DNA of 64,000 bases from Selaginella tamariscina. Its lineage: Eukaryota; Streptophyta; Lycopodiopsida; Selaginellales; Selaginellaceae. A model generated the notes under the pieces. That model saw only the letters and a program-made list of their open reading frames with translations, was not told the origin of the DNA and made no database searches. Position numbers and translations under genes: made by a program. Each line of letters starts with the position of its first letter. The first letter of the stretch is position 1. Shown here in pieces: positions 43,488-55,300 of the stretch. The DNA lies in assembly GCA_003024785.1 (NCBI GenBank), contig PUQB01000531.1, forward strand, positions 62,001 to 126,000, in the 5' to 3' direction.

Positions 43488-46400
43488 TCAATCATTCATT
43501 ATCAATTCTTCTTCGCTATTACCTTCTGAGTGAGGCGAAGAAGGTCTAAGCCGCTTGTGAGATGGTTCAAGATCTTCTGCATCTTCTATTGATGTTTCCA
43601 TGGGTCCTGGAGTGTGCGAATGTTCTGTACTCCTCGAGATAACTTCCGGTCTAATATCTGATTGAAGTTCGTTCTCAGACTCCGAGATTGAACCAGATTC
43701 ACCTTCAGAGCTATCGCACTTATCTGGAGGGAACTTTCTCAAATACGCCTTTATGGAATCGTTGGGGTACTCAGTTGAGACCCAATCTATCCACTTGTTC
43801 AGGTCCTCAACCATGGTCTTATCCTTTTCAACGGCAAACACACATGTATGCCGAAGGTAACACTCCTTCAAGACGGACCCCCTAGTGCAGTAGTCAAAAA
43901 CCCACGCATCACTGTGAGGACCCCTGATCAAGTTGACGATGCTCCGTGCCGCTTGACTTGTAATGTTTGGATAACGTACATTGCCGAATACGTCACTCAT
44001 ACCTATCGGTGTATCGGATGGAGGTTCAGGGCCGTTGGAGTGCAAACAGATGCCTGGCCAGTCATTTGGAAGCTTGAAATTGTTTGGCGCATTCCTAACA
44101 ACCAAGTGAACAACGTATCAATGCACTTGGGATTAGCATCGTTCATATAAAATCCTGTCCAACGATGTCTATTCTTCTTGGCGAAGGCGAAGGCAAAAGT
44201 ATCGGTGACATGAGCAAGAATCAAGAAATAAATACCTGAAAAAGTAGGTATCAGTGAAGAGCGCAAGCATGAATTCAATAATAAATACCTTCTATGTATA
44301 TGCTTGCACGGCTAAGTTTCTCCACCAGATCCTCTAGTGCCCTATCTGTCGAAAGATTTTTTGACACCCGCCGATCCATCACGAACAATTGAAACGGTTT
44401 CCTACAAGCAGTGATGTTACCCCATAAAGTCTCCGAATCTAACAACAAACATCTGTAGGGCTTGTCGTGATTCGTAGCATCCTCCTTTATAAGGTTCAAT
44501 TCGGTTCTCCGCTGCTGAAGGACTGCCATAAGAGAAGGCGTCATCCCAATGTTCTCCTTTTTGGCGTTGGCGTGCAATAGATTCTTGCCTAGATCTTCCG
44601 ATTGGTTCACCCATTCGACAAGCATATCATCGTTCGTCACATGCAAATATTTGCTGACCTCTTCATATGTTGAAGTCGAGGTCCAACCCAGTTTGTGGCA
44701 GTGTATTCCCAACCACTCCTTGAAATGCCTGACCGTCTTCAACTCCATTGCCTTGAGATGAAAAGGAGAGGTTGGGCTGCTGTTATTAATTTGTAGTTTG
44801 CCATCGATCACCAAATCAGCCAAGACTTCCATCTCCTCCATCGTTGTTCCATTTAAAGGCTTCAACCATGTGAGCTTGAAATCGTTGTCTACATCCTTTG
44901 TAGATTGAACAGACTTAGCCTTCGGCGTCTTACTGGGTTTCTTTGCAGACTTTTCTGAGGGCTCCCCTTCACTTGTCTGCTTCTTCTTCAGTGTTCCTTT
45001 TGAAAAGGATTCCATAATCCCCAACCATTTGGCAAAGATCCTATCTTCGGGGCAAGAAATCAACATCATCAGAAAGGATGTTTCCTTCCCGCCCACCTGG
45101 GCAAAATCAACTGCTGCAATTTCTTCAACTCTCTGAGGAAAAAGACAGATTAATATACCGGCGAGATAAATCCCGCCCAAACAATTTGCTTACCCGGTAT
45201 TCCGCAGATTGTGTATTCCCTGCGGTAGCTCTTTGTGGTCGCTGAAGAGATTCCCACACGGCTCGCGTGTGTTTAAACTTCTCCCATATTTTGCTGTTGT
45301 AGTGGTTGGTGTCGGCAGCGTCCCATTCCGCCGATAACTTATGGTACTGCTCGATTGTGAGATTCGGCTTAGCTAAAAACGCCGATCTTTTTGTCAGCTT
45401 CTCACGGGTATGCTCGGAAAGTTTTGTTGCCATCGTTCCTTTGTTGTGTTCATCGAGAAGTCGTTGGGCTGCCGTTATTGTGTGCTGGCCACTAATGATG
45501 TAGTACTTGATAGATTTTTATTCTCCGTCTGAATCTTCATGAGTTGTTCTGGTGTTGTGATCCAGACTTTGTCAGCGCCCTTCCTTCTTTCATAGTATGG
45601 ACACAAAACAGCATTATGTGGAACGGTATAAGAATTGTCGTCCTTCATCTTCTCCATGAGCTCAGCTACACGTTCCTGGTTGAGTGGCCTGTAATTGAAG
45701 TTTGGGTTGACGCTGCAATATTTAACCCTACAAGGATAAATCTTATCATCCAACATCATTTCCTTGTGACTTATTGCAGCATGAGATGCCACAGGTGCAG
45801 CTGACAAAACGATTGATGATTTTCTTTTGCGATCCGAATCAACATGTGTGATCCCCGACTGCAGCTGTTCTAGTGTTCTCGGCACACTCTTCCAGCTCCC
45901 AAAGCTTCCTAAGCAAATTGAACGTGATCTGTAGAGAACCTGAGACCGAGCCACCCTCTCAATCTCCTTATGATGTCGCTGTGTTCTTCTTCAATGTGAA
46001 GAGGGAAGATTGCTCCACTTGCTGATTTTCTGTATTGTGAAGCAATATCTCCTGACAATACACCTACTCGATGAGTCTGAAGATCTTCGAAGTAGACATC
46101 CAGATGGATCCCCTCCATAGATGGGCTTTCGTTGAGTTGAAGAAGAACTCCAAGGTCAACATCATTAGTGAACACGTGAACGTCATTATCCACAAGTCGA
46201 CAAAACCACCCGAAATTAATGTTGTAACTGACGACCTCTGGATCCGAGAACGTGACATTGGATGGAACAAGGCATATGTGTCGAGCATCGTCCAATCTGG
46301 GTTCGCAGCCTGCTTTCGGGTGCTTGACTAGCGAATCTACTTTCCATTGTTTTGCTTGTCCATGAGATGTGACAGAGGTTAATTTGACAGCAACCATGGT

Positions 46401-46632
46401 TGCTCCAATGCGCTTCCCATTTATCTTAAAATATGGCCAAGTTGATTCCAGAATCCCCCTGCCCATCTCTTCTCCTGCTCTTGTCTTTAATGTCACCTCA
46501 ATTCCACATCTGAATACAAAAATGATTAGTTCAAGTATCCGAGTATAACAGATTTTATTTTAATTCTTACCCAGAATTTGACGACGACTCCATACTAATG
46601 ACTCGATCTCCTTGTTTGATCAAATCGTCCTT
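43488..46632 (-). CDS. ParB-like plus DNA-methyltransferase-like multi-exon gene (transposon passenger)
   Basis: Exons read 46571-46632, 46509 down to 45194 (its first base completes a Gly codon), 45132 to 44289 and 44235 to 43488. The introns (46510-46570, 45133-45193, 44236-44288) are 53-61 bases with GT-AG ends. The N-terminal part is unrecognised. Near 45.45-45.75 kb it reads NYRPLNQERVAELMEKM and later YYIISGQHTITAAQ, the pattern of ParB/Srx-like domains (R-x-L start and a G-x-H-x4-A box). Near 43.87 kb it reads VFDYCTRGSVLKECYL and AVEKD, like motif I of beta-class DNA N4/N6 methylases, though one motif glycine is replaced. The C-terminus is acidic, then basic and Ser-rich. Three apparent one-base frame changes (near 45.99, 45.51 and 44.11 kb) suggest decay or consensus error. 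A start codon was not settled. Confidence 0.5.
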
Positions 46633-46733
46633 CTGCAAAATAATACACTATAATAAAATTATATAAAAACGCACACACACTTGTATAAACCCGAATATAC
46701 AAAAATAATACACAGAGAGAAGTAGACGTAATT

Positions 46734-46820
46734 AACTGTCCGAAGCTCACATTTGTGTTAGTGCAAAAGAAAGATAACATTTCGTTTTAGAACCACCACA
46801 AATGTGAGCTCTGGACAGTT
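46734..46820. repeat. 24-bp inverted repeat (hairpin) upstream of the minus-strand gene
   Basis: The arm at 46734-46757 (AACTGTCCGAAGCTCACATT and four more bases) pairs with 46797-46820, with two mismatches and a loop of about 39 bases. It lies about 100 bases 5' of the first recognised exon of the ParB/methyltransferase-like gene. The role is unknown. Confidence 0.7.
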
Positions 46821-46934
46821 TTACATAGATTCCTAGCTTTTACTCGAAATATTATGATAAGATGATAAAAGTAAATAAAATGAGATATGCAACTTATATA
46901 TACTAATACACATATATATTCACATGGAAGGTGC

Positions 46935-48427
46935 GGCGGGATTAATCTCGCCACCCCTTCAATGCCTCCTGAAAGAGTGGGCGGGATTAATCTCGCCACC
47001 TTTCTGGAGGCCTTGAACGGGAGTGCGGAATTAATCTTGCCACCCTTCTCGGTCTCAGAGAGAACTGGGCAGGATTTATTTCTCACACCCCTTCAGTGAC
47101 TCCAGAAAGGAGGCGGGATTAATCTCGCCCACCATGTAAGGGATGGTTAAATGAATTCCCCACCCTTCCCAGTCCTCCATTGGTATGTTGTAAACCTTCT
47201 ACGTTGGTTCCAACTCACCAATGGAGAAAAAAGGGAAGGGTGGCGGGATTCATTCTCCAACAGGCATTGAAGACTCGGCGGGATTAATCCCGCCGCCCAG
47301 GGCCTTCACTCGGTCCCTATGCGGCGGGATTAATCCCGCCGGACGCCAATTCCCTGCGCGGAATCGGGCGGGATTAATCCCGCCGCCTAGGCACTTCAGG
47401 CAGGCCAATGGCGGCGGGATAAATCCCGCCCGATTTCGCGAGGGAATTGGCGTCCGGCGGGATTAATCCCGCCGAACGCAATGCCCTGTGCGAAATCTTG
47501 CGGGATTAATCTTGCCGCCTAGGCCCTTCAGGCAGGCCAATGGCGGCGAGATAAATCCCGCCCGATTTCGCGCAGGGAATTGCGTCCGGCGGGATTAATC
47601 CCGCCGAACGGCAATGCCCTGTGCGAAATCTTGCGGGATTAATCTCGCCGCCTAGGCCCTTCAGGCAGGCCAATGGCGGCGGGATAAATCCCGCCCGATT
47701 CCGTGCAGGGCATGCGTACGCGGCGGGATTAATCCCGCCTACCATGTAAGGGATGGTGAAATTAATCCCACCACCCTTCTCAATTCCCTCCATTGGTATT
47801 TTGTAAACCTTCTCCGTCTCAGCAGAGTTAGTCGGGATTGATTCAACATACCAATGGAGGAAAAAAAGAAGGGTGGCGGGATTAATCCCGCCACCGGGTA
47901 ATGAAGGTTCGAGAGACTAATCCCGCCGCCCTCTCGTAAATCATGCGCTCACACATATATTTGCTGCGGCATTTTGAACAGGGATGGGTGGGGGCGGGAT
48001 TAATCCCGCCGCCCTCGCGAAGGGCATGAGCGTGGCCGGATTAATCCCGCCGTTCATGTCCTGCGTGAATTCCCTGGGCGGCGGGATTAATCCCGCCGCC
48101 TTACGCGCAAACATGTCATGCAGGCTCTTCGGTTAGCCTTCCGTGCAGGATCTTTCATGCATGCTCTTCAGTTAGCTTCATGAGCGGCGGGATTAATCCC
48201 GCCGCCCATCCCCTGTAAATGCCCTGCGCGGAATCCAGCGGGATTAATTCCGCCCATTAGGGCCTTCACACAGGCCATTGCCGGCGAGATAAATCCCGCC
48301 GCATTCCGCGCAGGGCATGGGTGAGTGGCGGGATTAATCCCGCCGCCATGGCCCCAACCATATAGCGGCGGGATTAATCCCGCCGCCGAGGCCATAAACC
48401 TATAGCGGCGGGATTAATCCCGCCGCT
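46935..48427. repeat. Palindrome array 1: about 28 copies of GGCGGGATTAATCCCGCC
   Basis: An 18-bp perfect palindrome recurs every 35-60 bases. About half of the copies are perfect. Variants mostly change one half (GATAAATC, AATCTCGCC, GCGAGATT). Spacers also repeat: a block of about 130 bases containing three palindromes is repeated near 47390-47720, and a block with ACCATGTAAGGGATGGT occurs at 47128 and 47738. Because the palindrome reads G-G-I-N-P-A with no stop, long open frames appear on both strands; these are by-products. The array lies on the 5' side of the minus-strand gene. Confidence 0.95.
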
Positions 48428-49214
48428 CGAGGGGCTTAGCGTGTGTGCGAGAGATAAAATTAATAAATAAAAATTATACAGATAAAAACACACACATATA
48501 TATATGTGTGTGTGTATATATATATATATGTGTGTGTGTGTATATATATATATATATGTATGTATGTATGTATGTATAGGAGTGTACGTGTGTGTGCAAG
48601 AGATAGATAAATAAATAAAATTATACAGTATTGGTACACATAATATATGTGTGTACATAGGTATATATATGTGTGTATATGTATATCGTGTGTATGCGTG
48701 TGAGCGAAACAAATAAAATCATATAGATAAACAAACACACACACACACATATATATACACAGGAGTGTGCGTGTGTGTGCGAAAGATAAAACTAATAAAT
48801 AAATAAAATTATACAGATAAACACACACATATATATGTGTGTGTATAGATATATAATCCATAGAGAAAGAGAGAGAGTCTGTGAATATATAAGCATATAT
48901 ATAACTAGTGTTGTATGTATGTATATATGTATATAGGTATATATATATTGTGTATATGTATATTGTGTGTATGCGTGTGTGAGCGAAACAAATAAAATCA
49001 TACAGATAAACAAACAAACACACACACACACATATACATACACAGGAGTGTGCGTGTGTGTGCGAGAGATAAAACTAATAAATAAATAAAATTATACAGA
49101 TAAACACACACACATATATATGTGTGTATATAGATATATAACCCATATGAATATATAAGCATATATATAAACTAGTGTTGTATACTATTTGTTAATATGC
49201 ATTGATTATATATA

Positions 49215-49246
<32 letters not shown>

Positions 49247-49517
49247 AAAGCAGTGTGCGTGTGTGTGGGAGAGATAGATCAATAAAAAAAATTTACAGAT
49301 ACTGGTACACATAATATATGTATGTATATATGTATATAGGTATATATATATATGTGTATATGTATATCGTGTGTATGCGTGTGTGAGCGAAACAAATAAA
49401 ATCATACAGATAAACAAACACACACCCACACACACATATACATACACAGGAGTGTGCGTGTGTGTGCGAGAGATAAAACTAATAAATAAATTTATACGCA
49501 CACTCCTATACATATAT

Positions 49518-49552
<35 letters not shown>

Positions 49553-49555
49553 TCT
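48428..49555. repeat. TG/AC and TA microsatellite tract
   Basis: Long runs of TGTGTG/ACACAC and TATATA with a repeated block of about 250-300 bases (GTGTGCGAGAGATAAAACTAATAAATAAATAAAATTATACAG type) occurring several times. Open frames on the minus strand consist of Y, I, T, H and C repeats and are not genes. Confidence 0.9.
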
Positions 49556-49660
49556 CACCTGTGTGCACAGCCGCCGCCGCCAATTTCACAGCCGCCGCCT
49601 CTTGAAACCCTAAGAATATACCTAAACCCTAAAGGAATTAAATATATATATTAACCCTAA
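49556..49660 (-). other. Possible 5' UTR exon with teloboxes
   Basis: On the minus strand a GCC/GGC-rich stretch ends in CACACAG|GTGAGA, a good splice donor. It is preceded by AAACCCTAA (telobox) motifs, which in plants are frequent near transcription starts. If transcribed leftwards it could be the first, non-coding exon of the ParB/methyltransferase-like gene, placing palindrome array 1 inside intron 1. No start codon is seen in it. Confidence 0.3.
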
Positions 49661-50520
49661 TAGAATATTCCTTCTGAGAATATACTTAAACCCTAAAAAG
49701 AATAAATATAGATTCGCCCTAAACGAATATTCTTTCATTATATTATTAGCGCGTGCGTGTGCGTGGGTGTATCACATACACCCCAAAATATATAAATCAT
49801 GCAGGGATTTAACATGTGTGTCCATGAGAGTGTTAAAGTTTCATGTGTATCAATACATACATAACACATATATTAATACACATAATATATACATACACAC
49901 GTTATACACACAGACATACATACATATTACATGGGTTTAGGGTTTAGGGTTTAGGGTTTTGGATTTAGGATGGATCATGCATGGTGGTGTAAGAAAGAGA
50001 GAGTGTTGAAAAATTATTTTTGTACACATTGCATATATTAGTACACATATATACTTACACATATTATACACAGATATACATACATAGTATATGAGAGAAG
50101 AGAGACAGTACATATTATGGATCATGCATGGTGTGTATTATACACACAGACATACATACATATTAATACATAATATTAGAAAGACCGAGTACATATTATA
50201 GATCATGCATGGTGTGTATGTTTGAGAGAAGAGAGACAGTACATATTAACATGGATCAATGCATGGTGTGTATGTATGAGAGAAGACAGAAAGTACACAT
50301 ATATACATACAGAGTACACATATATAATACACACGTGTATACACACAGACATACATACATATTACATGAGTAAATTCATTGTGTTACATATTAGGGTTTA
50401 GGGTTTAGGATGGATCATGCATGGTGTGAAGAAAGAGTGTTGAAAAATTATTTTTGTACACACATGTATACATAGGGTTTAGGGTTTAGGGTTTAGGGTT
50501 TGCTCCCAACAAGCTTAATA
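49661..50520. repeat. Interstitial telomere-like repeats and short microsatellites
   Basis: TTTAGGG runs at about 49934-49965, 50393-50410 and 50467-50500, within AC/TA-rich DNA that contains repeated GGATCATGCATGGTG blocks (near 49973, 50108, 50201, 50250 and 50411). TTTAGGG is the plant telomere unit. No gene is seen. Confidence 0.8.
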
Positions 50521-51853
50521 TAAATATTACACATGTAAATTCAATGTGTTACATACACACAGATTGAGTAACATATATCATACATGCGTTGAACATGATG
50601 TTTTCAATAAAGAAGCAACATATTTCTTCAGTTTGGTTTAGGGTTGTGCATGTGTGTGCATATGTGTTTTTGTAAGTTCTTGTAATGCGTGTGTAAATTT
50701 ATGATTGTGTTTATATTGTGTGCAAAACAACATCGAATAATTAAGAAAATAATATTAATAAACACACTATGAACATATTTTAAATTATACATAATAATAT
50801 ATGATTTTATCTAATATATAGCCATATATAGTTTTAATAATATATATTAATTTAATATTGATAAAAAGGTTTAACATTGAAATATTCTTGAAATAATAAG
50901 AAATTAATTGAGAAAATCCCATTAATATATACAAATGTAAATTAAGTACTCAAATAATTAACTAAATAATTATCATAATCATATTTAATATTGGAATATT
51001 CTTGGAATAATAAGAATATAATAAAGAATATCCATTAATATAAAGAAGATTAATTACTCAGTAATTAAGGAAATGATATATATATATATTATTAAAACTA
51101 TATATGACTATATATTAGATAAAATGATGTATTATTATGTATAATTTAAAATATGTTCATAGTGTGTATTAATTTAATATTGATAATAAGGTTTAACACA
51201 TGAATATTCTTGAAATAATAAACAAATTAATTGAGAAAATCCCATTAATATATACAAATGTAGAATAATTACTACAATAATTAAGAACAAGACTAATTTA
51301 ATTATGATAATCAGGTTTAATATTAAAATATTCTTCAAATATTAATAAAATATAAAGAATATCCCATTTATAAAAAAAACTAAATACTCGAGTAATTAAG
51401 AAATAATAATAATAAACAGACTATGAATATATTTTAAATGATACATAATAATATATCAATTTATTTATTGTATAAGTATATATTATATATATATAATATA
51501 TATAATATAAATATACTGAATACTAAGAATGTAGATAGTCTAAAATTTCGTAATATTAACAGCTTGAATCACTTGAATAACATTAATGTAATTTTAAAAT
51601 ACTCATTGGAACTGGAGAGTATATATGTCAGAGTGTCGGATATTTGTGTCAACTCATCTTAAATTTTATTTTCTGTTCTTTTTAAAAGATTTGAATTTCT
51701 GACATATGTATTGTCGGTCTGACATGTAAATTTGAAAATGCATTTAATTTCCCACTCAAATTCAGATCTGGTTCTTTCTCCGGTAAAGGTTTCTTCATTT
51801 CTGTATTTTTCACTCTTTAGATCTTCTTTTTTCTTCATAGTGATCATCTCAGG
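50521..51853. repeat. AT-rich region with a fold-back repeat
   Basis: Arms of about 92 bases at 50756-50848 and 51075-51166 are inverted copies (starting AACACACTATGAACATATTT). Each is followed by, or embedded in, a direct repeat of about 90 bases (50855-50943 and 51172-51262). A third partial copy starts near 51412. This resembles a nested AT-rich MITE family. No coding sequence is seen. Confidence 0.7.
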
Positions 51854-52177
51854 AGCGAGATTAATCCCGCCGGCTCTTCCTTGTCGGAGGGAGTCCAAGG
51901 CGAGATTAATCCCGCCGACTCTCTCCGAAGGGGTTGAGTCGGTGGCGGGATTAATCCCGCCGACCGTTCCTCGTCGGAGAGAGTCGCGGATTAATCCGCC
52001 GGACTCCCCCCGAGGGGAAGAGGCGGCGGGATTAATCCCGCCGGCTCTTCCTTGTCGGAGGGAGTCCAAGGCGGGATTAATCCCGCCGACTCTCTCCGAA
52101 GGGGTTGAGTCGGCGGCGGGATTAATCCCGCCGACTGTTCCTCGTCGGAGGATTCGTGGGCGGATTAATCCCGCCCA
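51854..52177. repeat. Palindrome array 2: about 8 copies of the same 18-bp palindrome
   Basis: Eight palindromes lie 36-42 bases apart and are arranged as a four-copy block of about 160 bases present twice. Spacers differ from those of array 1 and contain CTCTCCGAAGGGG and TTCCTTGTCGGAGG. It lies about 140 bases upstream of the first exon of the transposase-like gene on the plus strand. Confidence 0.95.
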
Positions 52178-52314
52178 TCAGTTGTATTAATCAAACATGA
52201 GATATTATCTCTAAACATAATTATGTATTATTGCATATGCAGTAACAGTAATTCAGATTTCTTAGAAATATTGCATAAACAGATATTATAAATAATACAA
52301 TTATTTATGTGCAG

Positions 52315-55300
52315 GACAATATGTTTAATACTGGAGATAAAGTATGTCTTCTTCGGAACAACGAGATAGTTGGCACTGGAACTGTGGAAGTTCGAGATAA
52401 TAATGCATCATGTCACAATATTGCCCAAGGATCTTGTGTGTACGTATGGGTGAACACCATTTACAAGCATGTTGAGGTTCTGGGAATGGATTTGAGGAGG
52501 GTTCTCCTGTATTGTGGAATTTGGATGAAGTCAAGGCTGACACAGAATATGCAGAGTCACAAACAAATAGTAGCACGAGTTTACCAGATGATGGCTTGCC
52601 TGCTGTGATGGATGAGGTGATTCTCTTTCTTCGTGAGATTGAAGTCGGAAGAGCATCATCACAGCTATAAATCCAATGGAAGCAGTGTCAGAAGAGAAAC
52701 TAGGGTCCGACTTCGTGGGTGTAGTTGTGACAGAGGTTTCACCTAATGGCACATTGTATCTTGGATCCCTCGTGAGGTGGCGAACATCTGAATTAAGACG
52801 GCAAGATGGTTCAACATATTCTGGGTTGGATTTCAATAATAACAACCCGGAAGAACAACTCAATATTTGAAGAGGTTCCTTGCATTGGTCCTATTGTAAG
52901 AAAAAGGCGATTCATGGGTTGTAGATCTTCCCCTGTAAGTTTCAGCAAGAGGGTAAAGATGGATCCTACATCTTCCGAAAGTATTACGAGCATTTCCACG
53001 ATTGACTGTTGCAAGAAGAAGTGTTATCAGATGGCAGACCGGAATGAAATTACCCAATGTAGACATGTCTTTCGTATGCCTCACCCAAAAGCAAAGGCAT
53101 GAGTTTGTATATGCTGCACTAACTGGGTGTATTGATGGAATGGCCTCGGACACAGGTTATCAAAGTACATCCATGGTATTAATAAGGTGGCCATCTGCTT
53201 CAAAGCTTGGTACAGTATATACGGGATCCCAAAGACCACGTCTACCGTCGGAGGGATGAGTGGCTAGATGGAGCGCGAACCTCAGTTCATGGGAACACTC
53301 GCTTGGTCAAAACCCACTCTCACATCATGGCAGCCATAGAGATACTCAAGGCTTTTGTGGAAGCAAATGCAGACAGGATGCCTCACAAATGCCGAACCAC
53401 AAATGCAGGGGTCAGGGAAAATCTCAAGGTTTTTGCCTTCAATCTACACTCAATTGAAACTGTGTGAACATGTGAACAAGTGCCTCAGTTTGATGGGGCT
53501 CCAAGCAATCTGCACTGGTACCTTCAACAACATATGGAATACTCATTTTAAGGATGTGGAGATTGCAAAACACTCTAGCTTTTCTAAGTGTGACACTTGT
53601 ACATCATTGAAGGCTGCAGAGGCTTGTGCAGAACCTTGGTGGAGATCACTACCATTCAAAGGAAGATGGAGGCCCACATGATTGCACAACAAACTTGCCG
53701 GTCTCAGTACTATGCACACCGCATGCTTTCTGTGTCACGCCCATCAGAGTACCTGTGCTTGATCCATGACAAGATGGATCATTCAAAGACCAGCATTCCA
53801 AAGCTCTTTGCAACACCAAAGTGCCTTGGAAATGTCATGAAACTTCCGATTTCATTGACAGGTGTGCTAACACATGGACACGGTTGTGAGTCTAGCGACT
53901 CCAATTTCACTATTGGGTCGTTAGCCATGTGTTTCAGAAACCTTGAAGCCCACTCACAGACAAGTCCTATCAGTGATCTCAAAGTGAAGAAATAACACCT
54001 TCAACCTTTACATAATGCTCTCATGAACACATCTGCACTTGAGGCTACTTGGGAATATGAGAGGCATTGTCAGCAACCTGCACAAAAAACAGATGGCCCT
54101 GTTGAGAGTTCTGGTTCAGTGGAGGGATCTAGCTCAAATAGTGTACATGTGTCCTCAACATCAAATAAGCTTCCTCGTCATTTGCTTTTACAGATGGATA
54201 ATTGTGCAGGCGAGAACAAAAATAGGTAAATCATTTTACTTAAGGGTTTCTCAAGCTCATACTTACTTTTATTTTCTAGATATGTGCTAGCATACTTGTC
54301 AATGCTTGTTGCCAAAGGTGTGTTTGAAACAATCACACTCAGTTTCCTTATGGTTGGTCACACTCATGAAGATATTGATGCGTTCTTCAGCAAGGTCTCC
54401 AACTCTACAAAAAGGACAAGTGCACTTACCTTACCGCATATGATGAATCTTTTTGAAAATTGCATCTCCAAAAAAAGTTGTGCTTTGCTTGTGACTGAGG
54501 TGCTAGACTTCAAAAAATTTCTCAAGGAGTAATATAAAAGAAGGGAGTGATTCTTTAGTTGGTCACCTTGTGCCGCTACAATTCTTTTTCTCCATACGAG
54601 ATGGTATACCTATTATGCAGTACAAGTTACGGCCATCAGAGCAGGAGTGGTTACCGAAAGAGGGCTTAATGCTCTTCAAAAGTGGAGAGAATGGAAAGCC
54701 ACTTCTCCCAGAAGAACAACCAGACCCTATTCCATTGAGTGCCCAGCTCAAGGAACAAGAGGTTATTATTGATGGCATTAAAAAATATGTGGCATGGGTT
54801 CAAAAATCGATGCCAAAGAATTCTGATAAGGCAACTGGTTACTCAGAACTATATAAGCATGTGGTCAACTATTGGGAGACTGTTGTTCGAGAGTTGGAAG
54901 GGCCTACTGTCACAAGTACAGAATTGCAACACCCTTTCTGGCCTAAAATAAGGTGGCGAGAGGAGATTGAAATGACATCACTGAGCATAGACGACATAAA
55001 AGCCAGTAGTGATGTGGAAGTGCAAACTCCACACTTTGTTGGACAAAGGAACCAAAAACCTAAAGCATACTTTGATTGCTGCAAGGATCTTCAAAAACTA
55101 ATGATGGTTCTCATTACTCCAGATGCGTCATATAATCAGCCTATTTGGATGGGTCAAATTATCGACACACCTGAAGTAATCACAAAAAATAGTATTGTTA
55201 AGGTTGCATGGTTCAAACCACAAAAAAGGCGACACGAGAAGGAGAGCGAAAGATATAATGGATGCCTAGAGAAAACATGGTCTCCCAATCAAAAAGACCT

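Noticed and set aside
47221-48395. Open frames on both strands encoding repeated GGINPA / AGLIPP motifs
   Set aside because: They arise because the palindrome GGCGGGATTAATCCCGCC has no stop in this frame on either strand. Spacers differ and no start context or conserved protein is seen.
48374-49558. Several minus-strand open frames rich in Tyr, Ile, His and Thr
   Set aside because: They are translations of TG/AC and TA microsatellites.
46935-52177. CRISPR-like array
   Set aside because: Regular short repeats with spacers, but the repeats are perfect palindromes, spacers are themselves repeated, the DNA is eukaryotic and no Cas genes are present.
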